Assembly (NCBI GenBank): GCA_963989385.1
Contig: OZ022512.1
Span: 27,735,899-27,799,898 of the forward strand
DNA from: Ctena decussata
Lineage: Eukaryota; Mollusca; Bivalvia; Lucinida; Lucinidae
Reading direction: 5' to 3'
Length of the DNA stretch: 64,000 bases
Shown here one piece after another: positions 1-13,200 of this stretch. The notes below the pieces were generated by a model, which saw only the letters and a program-made list of their open reading frames with translations, did not search any database and had not been told where the DNA came from. The position numbers were made by a program, and so were the translations under genes. Numbering within the stretch: the first letter of the stretch is position 1; each line of letters begins with the position of its first letter.

Positions 1-41
1 TGTGTGCACATTGTCACAAATCCTTGTAAAACTTAAAAATA

Positions 42-258
42 CAGCTGACTTTTGTTATCTCAAATACTGATATCTCAAAGTACCTTCTTGTACCAAAGAA
101 TATAATTTGAACACATTTTCTATTTTCCTTTACATTTCAACTCCTGTTATCTCAAACTATTGGTACCTAAAAGTAAATTTTCTGGTTCCAAGAAAATTTA
201 CTTTGGGATGTCAGTTGTTTGAGATAAGCTTTGTCTTCGAGATATCCAGAGTTGACTG
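42..258. repeat. Pogo-like MITE copy near window start
   Basis: Same family as 7849-8053 (GATATCTCAAAGTACCTTCT, GATATCCAGAGTTGACTG), diverged ends. Confidence 0.6.
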
Positions 259-259
259 C

Positions 260-1190
260 GTCTAAACCATCGTTTTTTGCAATACATTCACGTTTGTCAA
301 TGTAAAAGAGTTACATTTTGTATAAATAAGTTTTGTAAATCTGAAAAGTTCTTTTCATTTTTCCGACAGGTAAAACATCAGCATTCAGATGGTAACTATG
401 CATTTAATACCGGACAGATTATATAGCCCTGATATTTATGGTTTCTTGTGCGATACACCGATCTAAAAGCATCAGCATCCAGACAGTTTTCCGTAAGTTT
501 GGACAGGAGGTTGAATTTATATTATTTTTTTCCATCTCTTATCTTCGGTATTATTTATTTGATCGTTTCCATTCCACGGTAGGTGATCTTAAAGCTGCCT
601 TCTGAACACCTGTCTAGGTAATACACAATCATAGATGTTTGTTTATTGAGGCAATGCGTGCGATTCGGTGATTACACAAACAAATTCCATGTCAGCACAC
701 TTTGTTGTCAGTTTTAGCATGACACTGCTTTATAATCAGCTAATCGTTCGCTTTGTATCTTTTGTAATAACGGTCTGAACATCTTCCATGATTTTCTTCC
801 TTTTCCTTATGTTTTGGAAGCTGTACTGGTGATAGATCTACACAGTAATTTTGGCCCGAAATTTTAGTCGGAAATCTTTTAATTTCATGTCAAATTCCAT
901 TATGCTATAAGTTATAAAGCATATTTTCTGACAAAGAAAGAGCTAAATATAGTTGGAACGAAATAGTTGTCTTAATCTAAACCACTGAATGTTAATTTTG
1001 AATATATGGAAAACCGGCATTTATTTGGTCAATAGCCTATCCTATAGATAACGTCATAGGCGTTGCAAGGGACAAAACTCGAACAGACTCTGAATTATAG
1101 GAAAGGTGTATATCTCCAGATAAGAGGGCACCAAACCCAATAATAAGCCGCAAGTCTCTGCTTTGGCAAAAAGCTTTGCAAAGAGTTATC
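260..1190. other. Intron after x22: no exon recognised
   Basis: AT-rich sequence. The next calf-2 exon was searched for on minus (RN-x-GPS, WP motifs) and not found. A motif AAAACATCAGCATTCAGATGG/AAGCATCAGCATCCAGACAG occurs twice (370, 468). Confidence 0.5.
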
Positions 1191-1196
1191 ACTTAC

Positions 1197-1293
1197 AAAA
1201 TATCTATGTGTTAAGACTGGTCCAACTTCTTCAGTTGTTCTGTATCTTTTAATGTCTGAATCAGAGTAACTGATCTGCTCGGGTTCTTTCTTC
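1197..1293 (-). CDS. Integrin alpha exon x22: start of calf-2, TTEEVGPVLTHRYF
   Basis: 97 bp, phase 2 in, 0 out, acceptor TAATTTCAG, donor GTAAGT. Encodes KKEPEQISYSDSDIKRYRTT then EEVGPVLTHRYF. EEVGPV-x-H-x-Y is the calf-2 entry motif (alphaV EEDVGPVVQHIYEL). The next exon should begin in phase 0 with an RNxGPS-like motif and was not found between 1 and 1196. Confidence 0.92.
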
Positions 1294-4200
1294 CTGAAAT
1301 TACATACAAGGACATAAATAGTTGAGGCAGAGTACTACAAAAGTTAAAAGACTACAAAGAAAGAAGAAACAGGTTTAAGTTTGAGCTATGACAATGTTAA
1401 AGGGAGCTTACTAAACATATGAATAGCTAAGATTGAAACCAGGCAGTGCATCTGCACAGTTTGATCTAACCTTTGTTCCTCGAAAGGACCATTTCTATGA
1501 GAATATGCATTTAACAGGGTTGCCACTTCTCCCCCATTTACAAGTTCCCTGACTTTTCCCTGATTTTTCCCTAAAATTTTACAGTTTTCCATACTCGTTT
1601 TACAGATCCAAAAGTTATTTTTACTCTTTACTGTAACCGTGCTAGCTATGACCTGGGGCCGTATTCATAAAGCCAGACTGTTCCTCCAGAGCAAATTTCA
1701 TAGTTGTAGGGAATCTCCGTCAAAGAAATTTAGCTTTAGCAACAGCATAGCAACCACTTAAGTTGGTTTATGAATACGGCCCCTGGAAATACACAGTTCC
1801 GAGAACAGCCGCTAAACTCCACCTACTTAGTTACTGTTACTGTGTCTCACAAGCTTTACACAAAGATGGCGGAAAACAAATAACAAATGAAAGTGTCTGC
1901 TAAATGTTGGCGATCTATGGCGAAGAATCAGCCTCCTCATCACCTACACATGGAAGTTGGCGCATCATGCATTTTCGATGCATTCTGTTCTTGCAAAGCA
2001 GGGTAAGTTTATTATAAGTGGAGTTATTTTGTTTTCTTTAAACAGGTATACATCCCTCCATGAACTGTAAGGAAAAATCACGGACTTCTGTAAAATATTG
2101 GCCACGTGCGATTTGTTTGTGAGACTGTGTCACGTGCTAAGTTGTTGTTGCATTGGCCAGGTATACGCTATCACATGATTCTAAGTGTCATTCTGGGTGT
2201 GGCTCAGAACTGTGTATTGGGGCTACTCTTAAAAGGAAGAATTTGCTTTCCTTTCAGAGTAGCCCCAAATGAGGAGGGAGATGTGCTTGGACTATCTGAG
2301 CCGCGGCACAAGAAAACCAACAATGTGGTTGTGCGCCCAGCGCAGACTCAGATCAGCCTGGGCATCCGTCAAGCTTGATCAGACTATTTGTTAAGTGCTC
2401 AGGGTCTAAGCTACCTACATGCGGACAGTGAAGACTCTGATCAGACTGGGCGGATGCCCAGGCTGATCTGAGTCTGTGCTGGCAGCACAGCCACATTGTT
2501 GGTTTTGTCGTGTCGCGGCTCATCTCTCTCTATAGAGTCTCTAGATAGTATATCCTTTTCTCATGAACAGAACAAGTATAATTTCTGAACACTGCCAAAG
2601 TCACTGACTTTCAAATTCCCTTAAATTTCCCAGACTATTCAAGTCCTTTCCATATTTCCCTGACCAACCACAAAATTCCCTGACTATTCCTTGACCTGGA
2701 AAAAAATCATTTTCCAGCTGTTTTTCCCTGACTGTGGCAACCCTGTGTAACAAGCATATGACAAAGACTCAAGCTAGTCTGGTTTAAGGTGGATGTATAC
2801 ACCTTCAGGGATGCAGGTCTGCAATTTTCATTTATTCTTTCATTCTCAATGGGAATCAATTCTTAGAGGAAAAGATTTCCTGATTTCAATTTAAGAGTAC
2901 ACCACCCCTTTCCAATGGGACCTATTTTTATAAACACTGGAATCTTGTCCAAATACTTTACCCTCTCCGTATCATGCCATATTTTTGGGTTCACAGGAAT
3001 GGACCTTGTTATGAGTTAATCATGTTATAAAGGGACAACCTACAAAGACGCTATAGGAGAATGACCATTCAATGGTCATTCTCCTGGAATTTCTTTGTAA
3101 ATGCTAAATTTTGGAAGCCAGGACATGACCTTGTTATACCCGAATCAGTGTTATAATGTGCTATAAACGGGGCTACTCTGTACAAGAATGGAAGAGTTAA
3201 TTTAGACATTTAGAAGTAAAAGACTTTATCTTTCTATACATTTCAAGAATAATAAACAGCTTACCCTCCTATAGTTAAATCAGCCCTTTGCTTGATAGGT
3301 ATTTTGACAAGGGCCTCGTTATTTCTCAGTTCTTCTGTAGTATTCTCTCTGTTGGAACTGTAAATATAATGAAAGAATAGAATTCTCCAAATTAGAACCA
3401 CAAAGAGGATATAAAGAATGTTAATATTCAACAAATTTAACACAGAAATTTCTTTGTTAGAACAATTTACTGTAAATCCTTATTAGAATAGAATACAGGA
3501 CTAACAATCAAGAATTCTACTCATTATAACAACTTAAAAATAGTATTTTAAAGGTCTCCTGATTAGAAATTATCTGACTATATTTCCTGATGTCACAAAC
3601 ACTGCAAACAAGTTGTAACATCACAAAAGCTGAACAGAGTGTCATACAGACAGGGGTACTGGAAAAATTTTTTTTCTGATTTCAATATGAAACACATATA
3701 TAATAGTCACTCATTAGAATGCACTCACCACAAGCTACCACAGTAATTCTGTTATAAAATAGGAGTTTATCCTTCGAAAATTACAGCAAATATGTAAATC
3801 AGCCTTGTGTAATTCAGCTAGAAAATGAGGTTTTCTCTTCCAAAACGATCCCAAAATCTAGATCCATCTTATAAGATGGATCTAAATTTTTGGGATTGTT
3901 TTGGAGGAGCAAACCCCCATCTCATAATCAAAGAAAAATGTTATGTTCCTATGTAGAATGACTAGAAATCATCTCCAAATCATCACCAATAGTCCCTAGA
4001 AAACAGACTAAACAACCTAAAGTCCCCTAGAGAACACTAAAGTGCCCAGAGAACAGACTAATAGACCCCCAAGAACAGACTAACAGCTACAGCCCTAGTA
4101 AATCTAAAGAAGCTTTCATACGAACCTCGAAACATTTAATGTAAATATCAGTTCTGAAATATCTCCTGTGACTTCTTTAGGGTTTACCCACAAGGTGAAA

Positions 4201-7200
4201 CTCGTCTGAAATAAATAGAGGTTATTTAATGACATTTTTCATATCATACCCCAATGAGACTCCCATATCAGCCCTGGTACTGATATGGCTGATATGGATT
4301 GTGAGCTAATATGGAGTATGATATTAAAAATGTAATACTATAATTATATTTTTACTATTTCCTAATTTAATAACTAAAAGTGCAATACAGGTTTTGAGGT
4401 GTGCTATGGGGTATAATACAGCATGAAAGTCATCTCCAGACAGAAGACTATTAAAATAAGAGAAAGTTTGCCTTCTGAACACATGACAAGTGTCATGGCT
4501 AATGAAAATACAGCCGAGCCACATTATAATAAACCACACATTATAATTCTATTTTGGATCTAATGCTGTCACTCCGATTAAGACTAAACAACGGAGGAAA
4601 AGAAGGCAAATGCTAAACTTCAAAGTAATAGAAGGCAAATGCTAAACTACAAAGGAATTTAAGGCAACTTCTAAACTACAAAGGAATATAAGGCAAAAGC
4701 TAAACTATGAAGGAATATAGGCAAATATTAACTACAAAGGAATTTAAGGCAAATACTAAACTACAAAGGAATTTAAGGCAAATACTAAACTACACAAATA
4801 TATGGCAAATACTAAACTACAAAGGAATGTAAGGCAAATACTAAAACTACAAAGGAATAAAAGGCAAAAACTAAATTAAAAGAATCACAAGGCAAATACT
4901 AAATTACAAAGTAATATAAGGCAAATGAGCAGTTGATGCTCAATTGCCCTATATTCTTCTGTAATTTAGTATCAATATAACTGTGTACATGAATAACAAT
5001 AAGCCCTTCTATAGATCCCAAATATAGCTTAATAAACCAACAGAGCTGTATATTTGTATGAAATGTAGCATTGTTTGGTACTTACCCTGGATTTCGCCGG
5101 CAGTGGATTTCCGAGATCAAAGATAATAGATGAGGAATTGTCTGGCTGTGAGTATGAAAAAGGAATATCCTGGAAAAAAATAACAAGAACAGGCCATGAG
5201 AAAATAATGCCTTATGACAAAGGAATGAGAAGATTCAGAGCACACCTCAATGTCAGGTGGTTTGCAGCAATGGTCAATATCACATGACTTGTATTTATTT
5301 GGTTATAAAATGGTGGTATTCCATCTCTAGAATGACTCCAAATATCTAAATCAGTCAAGAATTAGGGGATAACTGTACTCCAAATTGTCATTTGGGGAGG
5401 TAAATTGTCGGTGTTATGGTTGGAAATTTTGTTTTACGGCGACGCCCCAGCGGAGCCGTAAAACACAATTTGCGACCATAAAACCGACGATTTACCTCCC
5501 CAAATGACAATTTTCAATACACTTATCTCTATTCTAGTGCACTTTTCACATTTTCACCTTTAAAAGTGTGCTACTTTGCAACCATAGCAATCGCTTTCAG
5601 CATCATAAAACCATACTTCAGCCAATGAGAAGCGACGTTTCTTAATGATGTTGGGCTTGCGACAGTATATCGCAGAATATACTGCAAATTTTTGACGTTA
5701 TCCAATCAGACGGCGCGTTATATTTGTAAGTGCATTAGAATTTCTGTTATGAGATGGGTTTCCCTTCTAAAGCAATCCCGAAAATCTAGCCCCATCTATA
5801 AGATAATTTTCATGTAACTTTTACTTCAGAGTTATACATGAGAAGGTTTGTACTAGAGTCAGATATGATACTAGAGAGATACTGTGGCTAAAAGGCTTTG
5901 ACCAAACCAACTATCCTAAGATGATATTTTGGAAGGGATGAAAACTGTCTTATAGCCAAGGAAATACATTATGCAGTTTTGTTTATAGTCTCAAATATTC
6001 AAAATTTTTAACCTATTGGACGGACACACGGTGCCAAGTGTGTGCAACTATGGTTACGTACCGTTCAGCCACTTGGGTAACGTCGATAAGAGAATTGAAC
6101 TGAACTGAACTGAAATTTTTAACTTATTTGAAATTCTTTGTTTGCAGACCTGATCAGGCCCCAAGGTTATAAAACTTTTCCATGCTCAACTCAGCTGAGC
6201 ATGAAATTTTACCTGCTAATAAATGGCAAATTATTGATAAGAACATTTGTTTAATTGCTCAGTCTAGCTGAGTATGTTATTTTCTCTGCTTTTCTCTGGT
6301 TGAGGTGGCTCGGTGGGGGACGCCTGCGCCCGCGGATTAATACGTAGGCGTCTCTTACCTGATGTCTGCAGCTAATGTGTCCCGCGGAATGCGACAGTAA
6401 GTGTGGCTCGGAGAGGGATGCTCGTTGCCTGCCGAGACCTGCCATCATATCTTTTCTATCAAACTTTTGGGGTTTAGCGACACTGAAGAAGTTAAATACA
6501 GAAACGCGCGTCTGTCGCACTAAATTAGGTATGAATACGTTTATATTAGAACCACTGGGCCGATATCACTGCTGGTGGACAATTTGTCCCCGAGGATATC
6601 ATCAACCCAGTTAGTCAGTGTTTCAGTATTGATTCTGGTTCTCAGGCATTGGGGTCACTACTTAAATACTGATTTAAATTGTTGATTCATTTTGATATAT
6701 ATCTGGTAAAATTTCTAAATTATTCTAAAACTAAGACTGACTTGTCATAGCGACATGAATCTTAGCGGAGTTTGGCTTCCATTCTTTTGACTTGTTTTGG
6801 CTTTTTGCGGGTTCTTGCTGCATCGGACATCTCTTTCCTGATGCCCTTGTCTGTCGCCTTTCTCGAGACGCAAGGGTTGAGGTGGCTCGGTGGGGGACGC
6901 CTGCGCCCGCGGATTAATACGTAGGCGTCTCTTACCTGATGTCTGCAGCTAATGTGTCCCGCGGAATGCGACAGTAAGTGTGGCTCGGAGAGGGATGCTC
7001 GTTGCCTGCCGAGACCTGCAATCATATCTTTTCTATCAAACTTTTGGGGTTTAGCGACACTGAAGAAGTTAAATACAGAAACGCGCGTCTGTCGCACTAA
7101 ATTAGGTATGAATACGTTTATCTTATAAATATGAAAATGCCAACATTGGTTGGCATTTTCATATTTATCAGCAGAGAAACTTTCATGCTCAGCTGAGTTG

Positions 7201-10200
7201 AGCATGAAAAAAGTTTTATAACCTCTGGGCCTGACTAAGAAACTGCCTGATCAATCTTCACTAGTTACTCACTCAACTGGTTGCTGTTTATTCAATGATA
7301 ATGCTTTTAACAGTATGGATGGATGGATTGATGGATGGATGACTTGTGATTTTATCTCCTTTTCAACAGTATTTCAAACATATCAGGACAATAGGAGGGT
7401 GATACTGACAGGCTGTGTGCAATGGAGCCCTGTTTACAGTTAGAAAGATTTTGGCATGCCAGGCTCATACCTGGGACTACTAGCAGCCAGCACAAAAACC
7501 ATTGAGCTTTCTGGGCTCCTATGTTTACAGGACTGAATAAGAATAGCAACACTTACAAATTCTTTATCAGTTATTCTAAAGAAAGAAACACCAGAGGGTA
7601 GTGTTATGTTTAATGTGGCTTCATAAGCATCCTCTCGTCTGTTCTCGACCATGACCAAGACTTGCAGCATCCCTTCAGTCTTTCCTCGCTGAACTTTTTG
7701 GCCAAGAATATGACTGTCTGATAATCTGTAATGGTACAATATCAATAGCTAGCCTTGCAAAGATACTCTTAAAACCTGATTTAACATATTAAACCTAGTA
7801 CTGAAATTTCAAGAATTTTTCCATCTATTAAACTGAAAAACTGAAATACAGTCAACTCCCTATATCTCCAACACTGATATCTCGAAGTATCTTCTTATAT
7901 CAAAGAATATATTTCCTATTTTTACTTACATGTCAACTCCTGTTATCTCAAACTATTGATATCTCAATGTAAATTTTCTGGTACCAGAAAATTTACTTTG
8001 AGATATCAGCAGTTTGGGCTGAAACACGACTTCGAGATATCGAGAGTTGACTGTAGCTCTGTCCAATAATTTTAGCTTTGAAATCATGATATGAAATTAG
8101 CTGTTTTTATTTCTACATTTATTTGTTTATTCATTTTCTCACAATTTCTTTTCTCACAATGATGTTTCAAACTTCAATCAAAGTTCTGATGAATCATTTA
8201 AATGCATTTTGAAATTTTAAGTGCATTAGACTTTCAATATCTCAAATTTGAACTATTGATATCTCAAAGTAAATTTTCTGCTCCCAGAAAATTTACTCTG
8301 AGACATCAGTACAGCAGTTTGAGATAACAGGAGTTGAAATGTAAAGAAAAGTAGGAAATAAGTCCAAACTATATTCTTTGATATGAGAGCTCTAGATAAG
8401 AAGGGTATTTGATGATAATTGGGAGATAATTTTCTTTATTTCTCATTGAAACCATACGTTGTGACCCCTCATCTGAACCGTCTCGTCGAGACGGTTCAGA
8501 TGAGGGGGTCATAACATATGTTTTTATCCAGAATTAACAAAAATTATCCCTAATTATCACCAAATACTCCCTCTTATCTAGAGCTCTGGATATGAGAGGG
8601 TACTTTGAGAAATCAGTGTTTGAGATAACAAGAGTCAACTGTCCTAATGTAAAGGTAAGAACAATGTAAATTGTTCCACATTTTTTTGGTCAAGCTGTAG
8701 ATGGATGGATAACTTTGGATTTTACGTCTTTTCAACAGCATTTCAGTCATATCAGGACAATGGTAGGATGATAGTGAAAGGCTGTGCGCAATAACCCTGT
8801 TTACGGTTGAAACGATTTCCGCCTCCAGGAATCCAACTTGAGACTGCTAGATCAGCAGGCCAGTGTTTAACCCACTGAGCTGCTGGGGCTCCCAGGTCAA
8901 GGGGAATGAAGCCTGTAGCAAGACTGCATGGATTCACAGACTGGCGGAATTAGTTATAGTCTACAGATACAATAAACACCCTTTTTGCCTGACATGGCTC
9001 AAGCAGATTTGAAAAAAAAAAAAAAAAAAAAAACTTTTCAAGCAGAACTTTTAATAACAATCCTATAAGTGCAGTTCAGTAATAAAAATGTTACTTACGG
9101 AACAGCAGTAACAGCCAAGTTGGGATAACAAATGTTATCTCCACCACATTTCTTTGTTATATTAGCCTGTAACAAATAAATTCAAATTTATACATTGCAA
9201 ATATCCCAACTACTGAGAGACAAATAGACCAAAATCCTCAACAGACTGGTGCCCTGCTGATACAGGCAACCACTTTTTTTTTATCTGGAAGTGGTCTGAT
9301 ACTGTATTTTCTCACCCATTGGACAAGAATATCCCTTTCTAGAGGTGTCTGAGATTTTTCTATCTCGGCCTGCTATCTCAGCCTAGGATCAGAACGCTGT
9401 CTCAAAATGCCAATCATTGCTATATAGTACAGCTCAATTAATAACATACTTTAATTCAACAAATCAATTTACTACAGGTCATGTAAATTGCATGCAGAAT
9501 ATGAAATTGACACCCAATAATGAACAGGAAGTGTCACTAGATTTCTCATTAGCTGCCAATCATGAAAAATGCATGCACAAGGTGAAATTAACACACATGT
9601 CAAACTATTAATAGAAAATTAGCTGCAAGTTTATAGGAATGTCTTCAACAAGAAATTTAGGTATTCAATGAATATTCTGTTCTATAAAATATAATGGGTG
9701 AGAAAAATAATCAATGATGGGGTTGAGGCCTCAACAAGGAAATCTCAGGCTCGTTTTCAGATTATTTATGTCTTATGCTCGGCAAGCCTCGCATAAGACT
9801 AAATAATCTGAAAACAAGCCTGAGATTTCCTTGTCTCGGCCTCAACCCCATCATAGATTCTATTATTCCCTCCGTTTGCTAAGGAATAGCTAGCAATATT
9901 GTTACAATTTTCATATGAACATGTCACAGTCTGCAAAAGCTTATTCTCAAAGTTTATGCATAAATTCTATGGTTGGTTCATTGGTTGTTTTGCGTTTAAC
10001 GGCTCTTTGAGACAGTATTTCCATCTATACCAAGCTGTCTCCCAGAGAAAGGAACAAAGAAAAGGGAAAAGATAGTTTATAGGAAACCACCACCCAAACT
10101 AAATTTTATGGTACTTTCAAGGTATCTTATTATGAAGCAAGGAAAAAAAAAAATTATACACTGTTTTGATATAATACACTTGCCTGGTAGGTGCTTATAA

Positions 10201-13200
10201 AGCTAGAAGGTTACTGCATTAGGGTGAATAAATATCCTTCATGTTTTTCCACCAATTTTTGATGAATGAAAGAAAACTTTTGAGGTTTAGTATTGGTGTC
10301 TCTGTACAAAGAGTTGAATCCTCAAAAGTCAAACTTCAAAGTGGCTGTATCTGATATTGCTTTTCATAGCACAACTATGGAACAGGAAAACAGAGAGTGA
10401 TTGGATACTCTGCCATTTCCATCATGGAATGACTACCTCCTTGATGTGTGTCAACTCTTAAAGGAAAGAATTTGCTCTCCTTGGAGCAAATTCTTTCCTT
10501 GAAGAGCTGACATCTTTTGAGCAGCCCTGACTTGCCAATTTACCTCTGCACTGACAGTTGATTCTGTTCGTTGATTCAATATTGGACGGACTTCTCGCCT
10601 GTTTCTTCGGTTCTTTCTTTCCACCAAATCAAAGGTAAAATCAATAACTATGGGTGTCAGCTTATCTCTCACATCATTCTATAAAAAGTGAAGTAACATA
10701 CTGTCATATTAAATACCCAAATTACTCTAAATGAGCAATGACATGACAAAATCAACAAAAAGGCATGTAAGCCCAGCGGAGACTCAGATCAGCCTGGGCA
10801 TCCGCCCAGTCTGATCAGAGCCTTCGCTGTGCACTAAAAGGGTAGTAAAGGGTCCAAACTAGCTCCAAGCCAACAGTGAAGACTCTAATCAAGTCAGGTA
10901 ATTTGGGGCAGCGAGTAAATTCGGACATACCACTGCAAACAGTGAAAATCCAGATGATACGGCTCATAATGAGCCGTCTCAGCAGGATTTTCACTGTTTG
11001 CCCAAATAATTTTGTTTTAATCCCAAACAACTGATTTAAAAAGGAAACAATGTCACTGTCCGAATTTACCCTCTGTCCGAATTTACTCGACTTTACCCCA
11101 TAAAGCAAAAAAAAAAAATTTGTGTTTCATCCAGCTGTGGATGCTTGTGCAGTTCAATAACCAACTTCAACAAGCTTTATTTAGTTTATGCAGTACAAAT
11201 ATCAGCAAATGTATATGAGCTGCGACACGAGAAAACCATCAAAGTGGTTGTGCCCTCAGAGCAGACTCAGATCAGGCTTGCAGGGCTCAGCCTACAGGGC
11301 AATTTGGGAGAAATATGTCTCCCGAAGATGGCTGAATTCTCCCTATTTTGAGCTGAGGGAGAAGTGAAAATGTATAGAACATATAGGGGAAATCCAAAAT
11401 TTAGGCCAAAACTTCTCCACAAAGTCCTAAAAATGTTGCAAAACCTCTCTGTTTGAAAGCTCAAGGCTGACCCCTGGGCTTGGCATCCGCCCAGTCTGAT
11501 CAGAGTCTTCGCTGTCCGCATGGAGGTAGAATAGACCCTTACCTACCTTTTAAGCACTTAGCAAGGAGTCTGATCAGACTGGGCAGATGCCCAGGCTGAT
11601 CTGAGTCTGCGGTGGGTGCACAACAACTTTGTTGGTTTTGTTATGTCGTCGCTCCTATGAGCCATAACCTGCACAGTCTGGTCGAAGACTTCGATATTCC
11701 TGTGGGAATTCTTTTGCCTACCATGCACAAAATCAGTTTAAATTCTTGTCTCTATTCTGATGTGACATATTAACAGTATTGTTTAATAAACTATTTACAC
11801 CCCAGGTTTCCAAATATACTCCTCGCCAAAAGTTTAGCATAATGTCAAAGCAAAAATAAGAAGATTATTAGAGATAATAACATCTGAATTCTTACTTTCT
11901 GTGGAAGCAAATGTAATCTATCATCAACACCAATGATTCATCATCGTGGAATTGGCCAGTTTGATTTGGATTTGAGTAACAACTGCACAGGGCGCGCGCG
12001 TACGTACATGAAAAAAAAAAACATTTTGGGAAGAAAAAAAATATTCTTGTAATGCGTTGTGAGTGACTTTTCTTTTACACTAATTTAACGTTTAGTAATG
12101 CAAAATGCTTTTGGCGAATACGAAATTATTGCCTTTATAACCATTTAAATTAAGCATCATTTTTTTCTTGAAAACCTGAATTCTGGGGGCATTCATTTCT
12201 GTGCTCTCTTTTTGCAGTGCTAGCTCAAATCAAATTAAAAGTACAGTAATGTTTTTGCAATGCTTAAGCATTGGTGTTGATGAAAGAATATATTTATCTT
12301 AATACTGAAAATTGAAATTAAAGTATTATGATTTCCAATGACCTTGGTATATTTATCTTAAAAATATGCTAAACTTTTGGCAAGGAGTTTATAACAGAGA
12401 AATAACTTCATATTTTTGGAATTAATGAAAGCATAAACCACACTACAGGGGCATTGGAATGATTTTGACATTGGGAAGGCAGATTTTTTCTTTTTTAATC
12501 CTCTTCCTCGCTTCCCTCTCTCTTCCCGAAAAAAATTTATGAAAGTTTTTAAATTGCAAACAACGGCGAACGTCTATGTAAAGTTACGTCATCGCAATGA
12601 CATGATGCTGCTTTCAATATGAGACACTGTAGTGTTTTATGATGCAGTTGTTTGCAAACCAGAATGTGCCAAGTGGTAGAACAGCCACCCCATTTGGTAC
12701 CTCTTCCTCGCTTACCTCTCTCTTCCCGAAAAAAAATTATGAAAGTTTTTAAATTGCAAACAATGGCGAACGTCTATGTATAATTACGTCATCGCAATGA
12801 CATGATGCTGCTTTCAATATGAGACACTGTAGTGTTTTATGATGCAGTTGTTTGCAAACCAGAATGTGCCAAATGGTAGAACAGCCACCCCATTTGGTAA
12901 ACCATTGAAAATTAAGAAGAGCATTTGTTTATAAATGGTTTCCTATTGCCTAGAGGCTGTAGGGGCAGTCAGGGTTTGAGGCCCACTGTATCAGAGGCAC
13001 AGTATATGAAAGGCTGAGCCCATCTCTCTCCTTTCACTGCCTTATCCTGCCTTGATTCGAAAAAGGTACCCACGTTACTATTGGGTTGACTGAGAGGGTT
13101 TCCAGTCGGGAGTTGATCTAAGCAGGGATTCGAACATGCAACCTTTTGCGCCGTAACAGAGCATCCCTAGCTGCTCGACCTCAACCTCTCTCATGCCGTA

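Larger units (their letters stand above)
1515..2745. repeat. Element with CAGGGTTGCCAC ends, host to three MITEs
   Basis: Inverted ends CAGGGTTGCCAC (1515) and GTGGCAACCCTG (2745), with TTCCCTGACTTTTCCCTGA-like sequence inside both. It contains the MITEs at 1655-1783, 2213-2268 and 2297-2522. CAGGG-type ends suggest hAT, but I see no clean 8-bp duplication. Confidence 0.5.

Noticed and set aside
2297..2522. Protein-like translation EPRHKKTNNVVVRPAQTQIS from the palindromic MITE
   Set aside because: The same peptide arises from every copy of this non-coding palindrome on either strand; it is not a gene.
6762..7205. 147-codon minus ORF with basic C-terminus
   Set aside because: It spans one of the duplicated GC-rich segments and the end of an inverted-repeat element; no recognisable domain, and the other copy breaks the frame.
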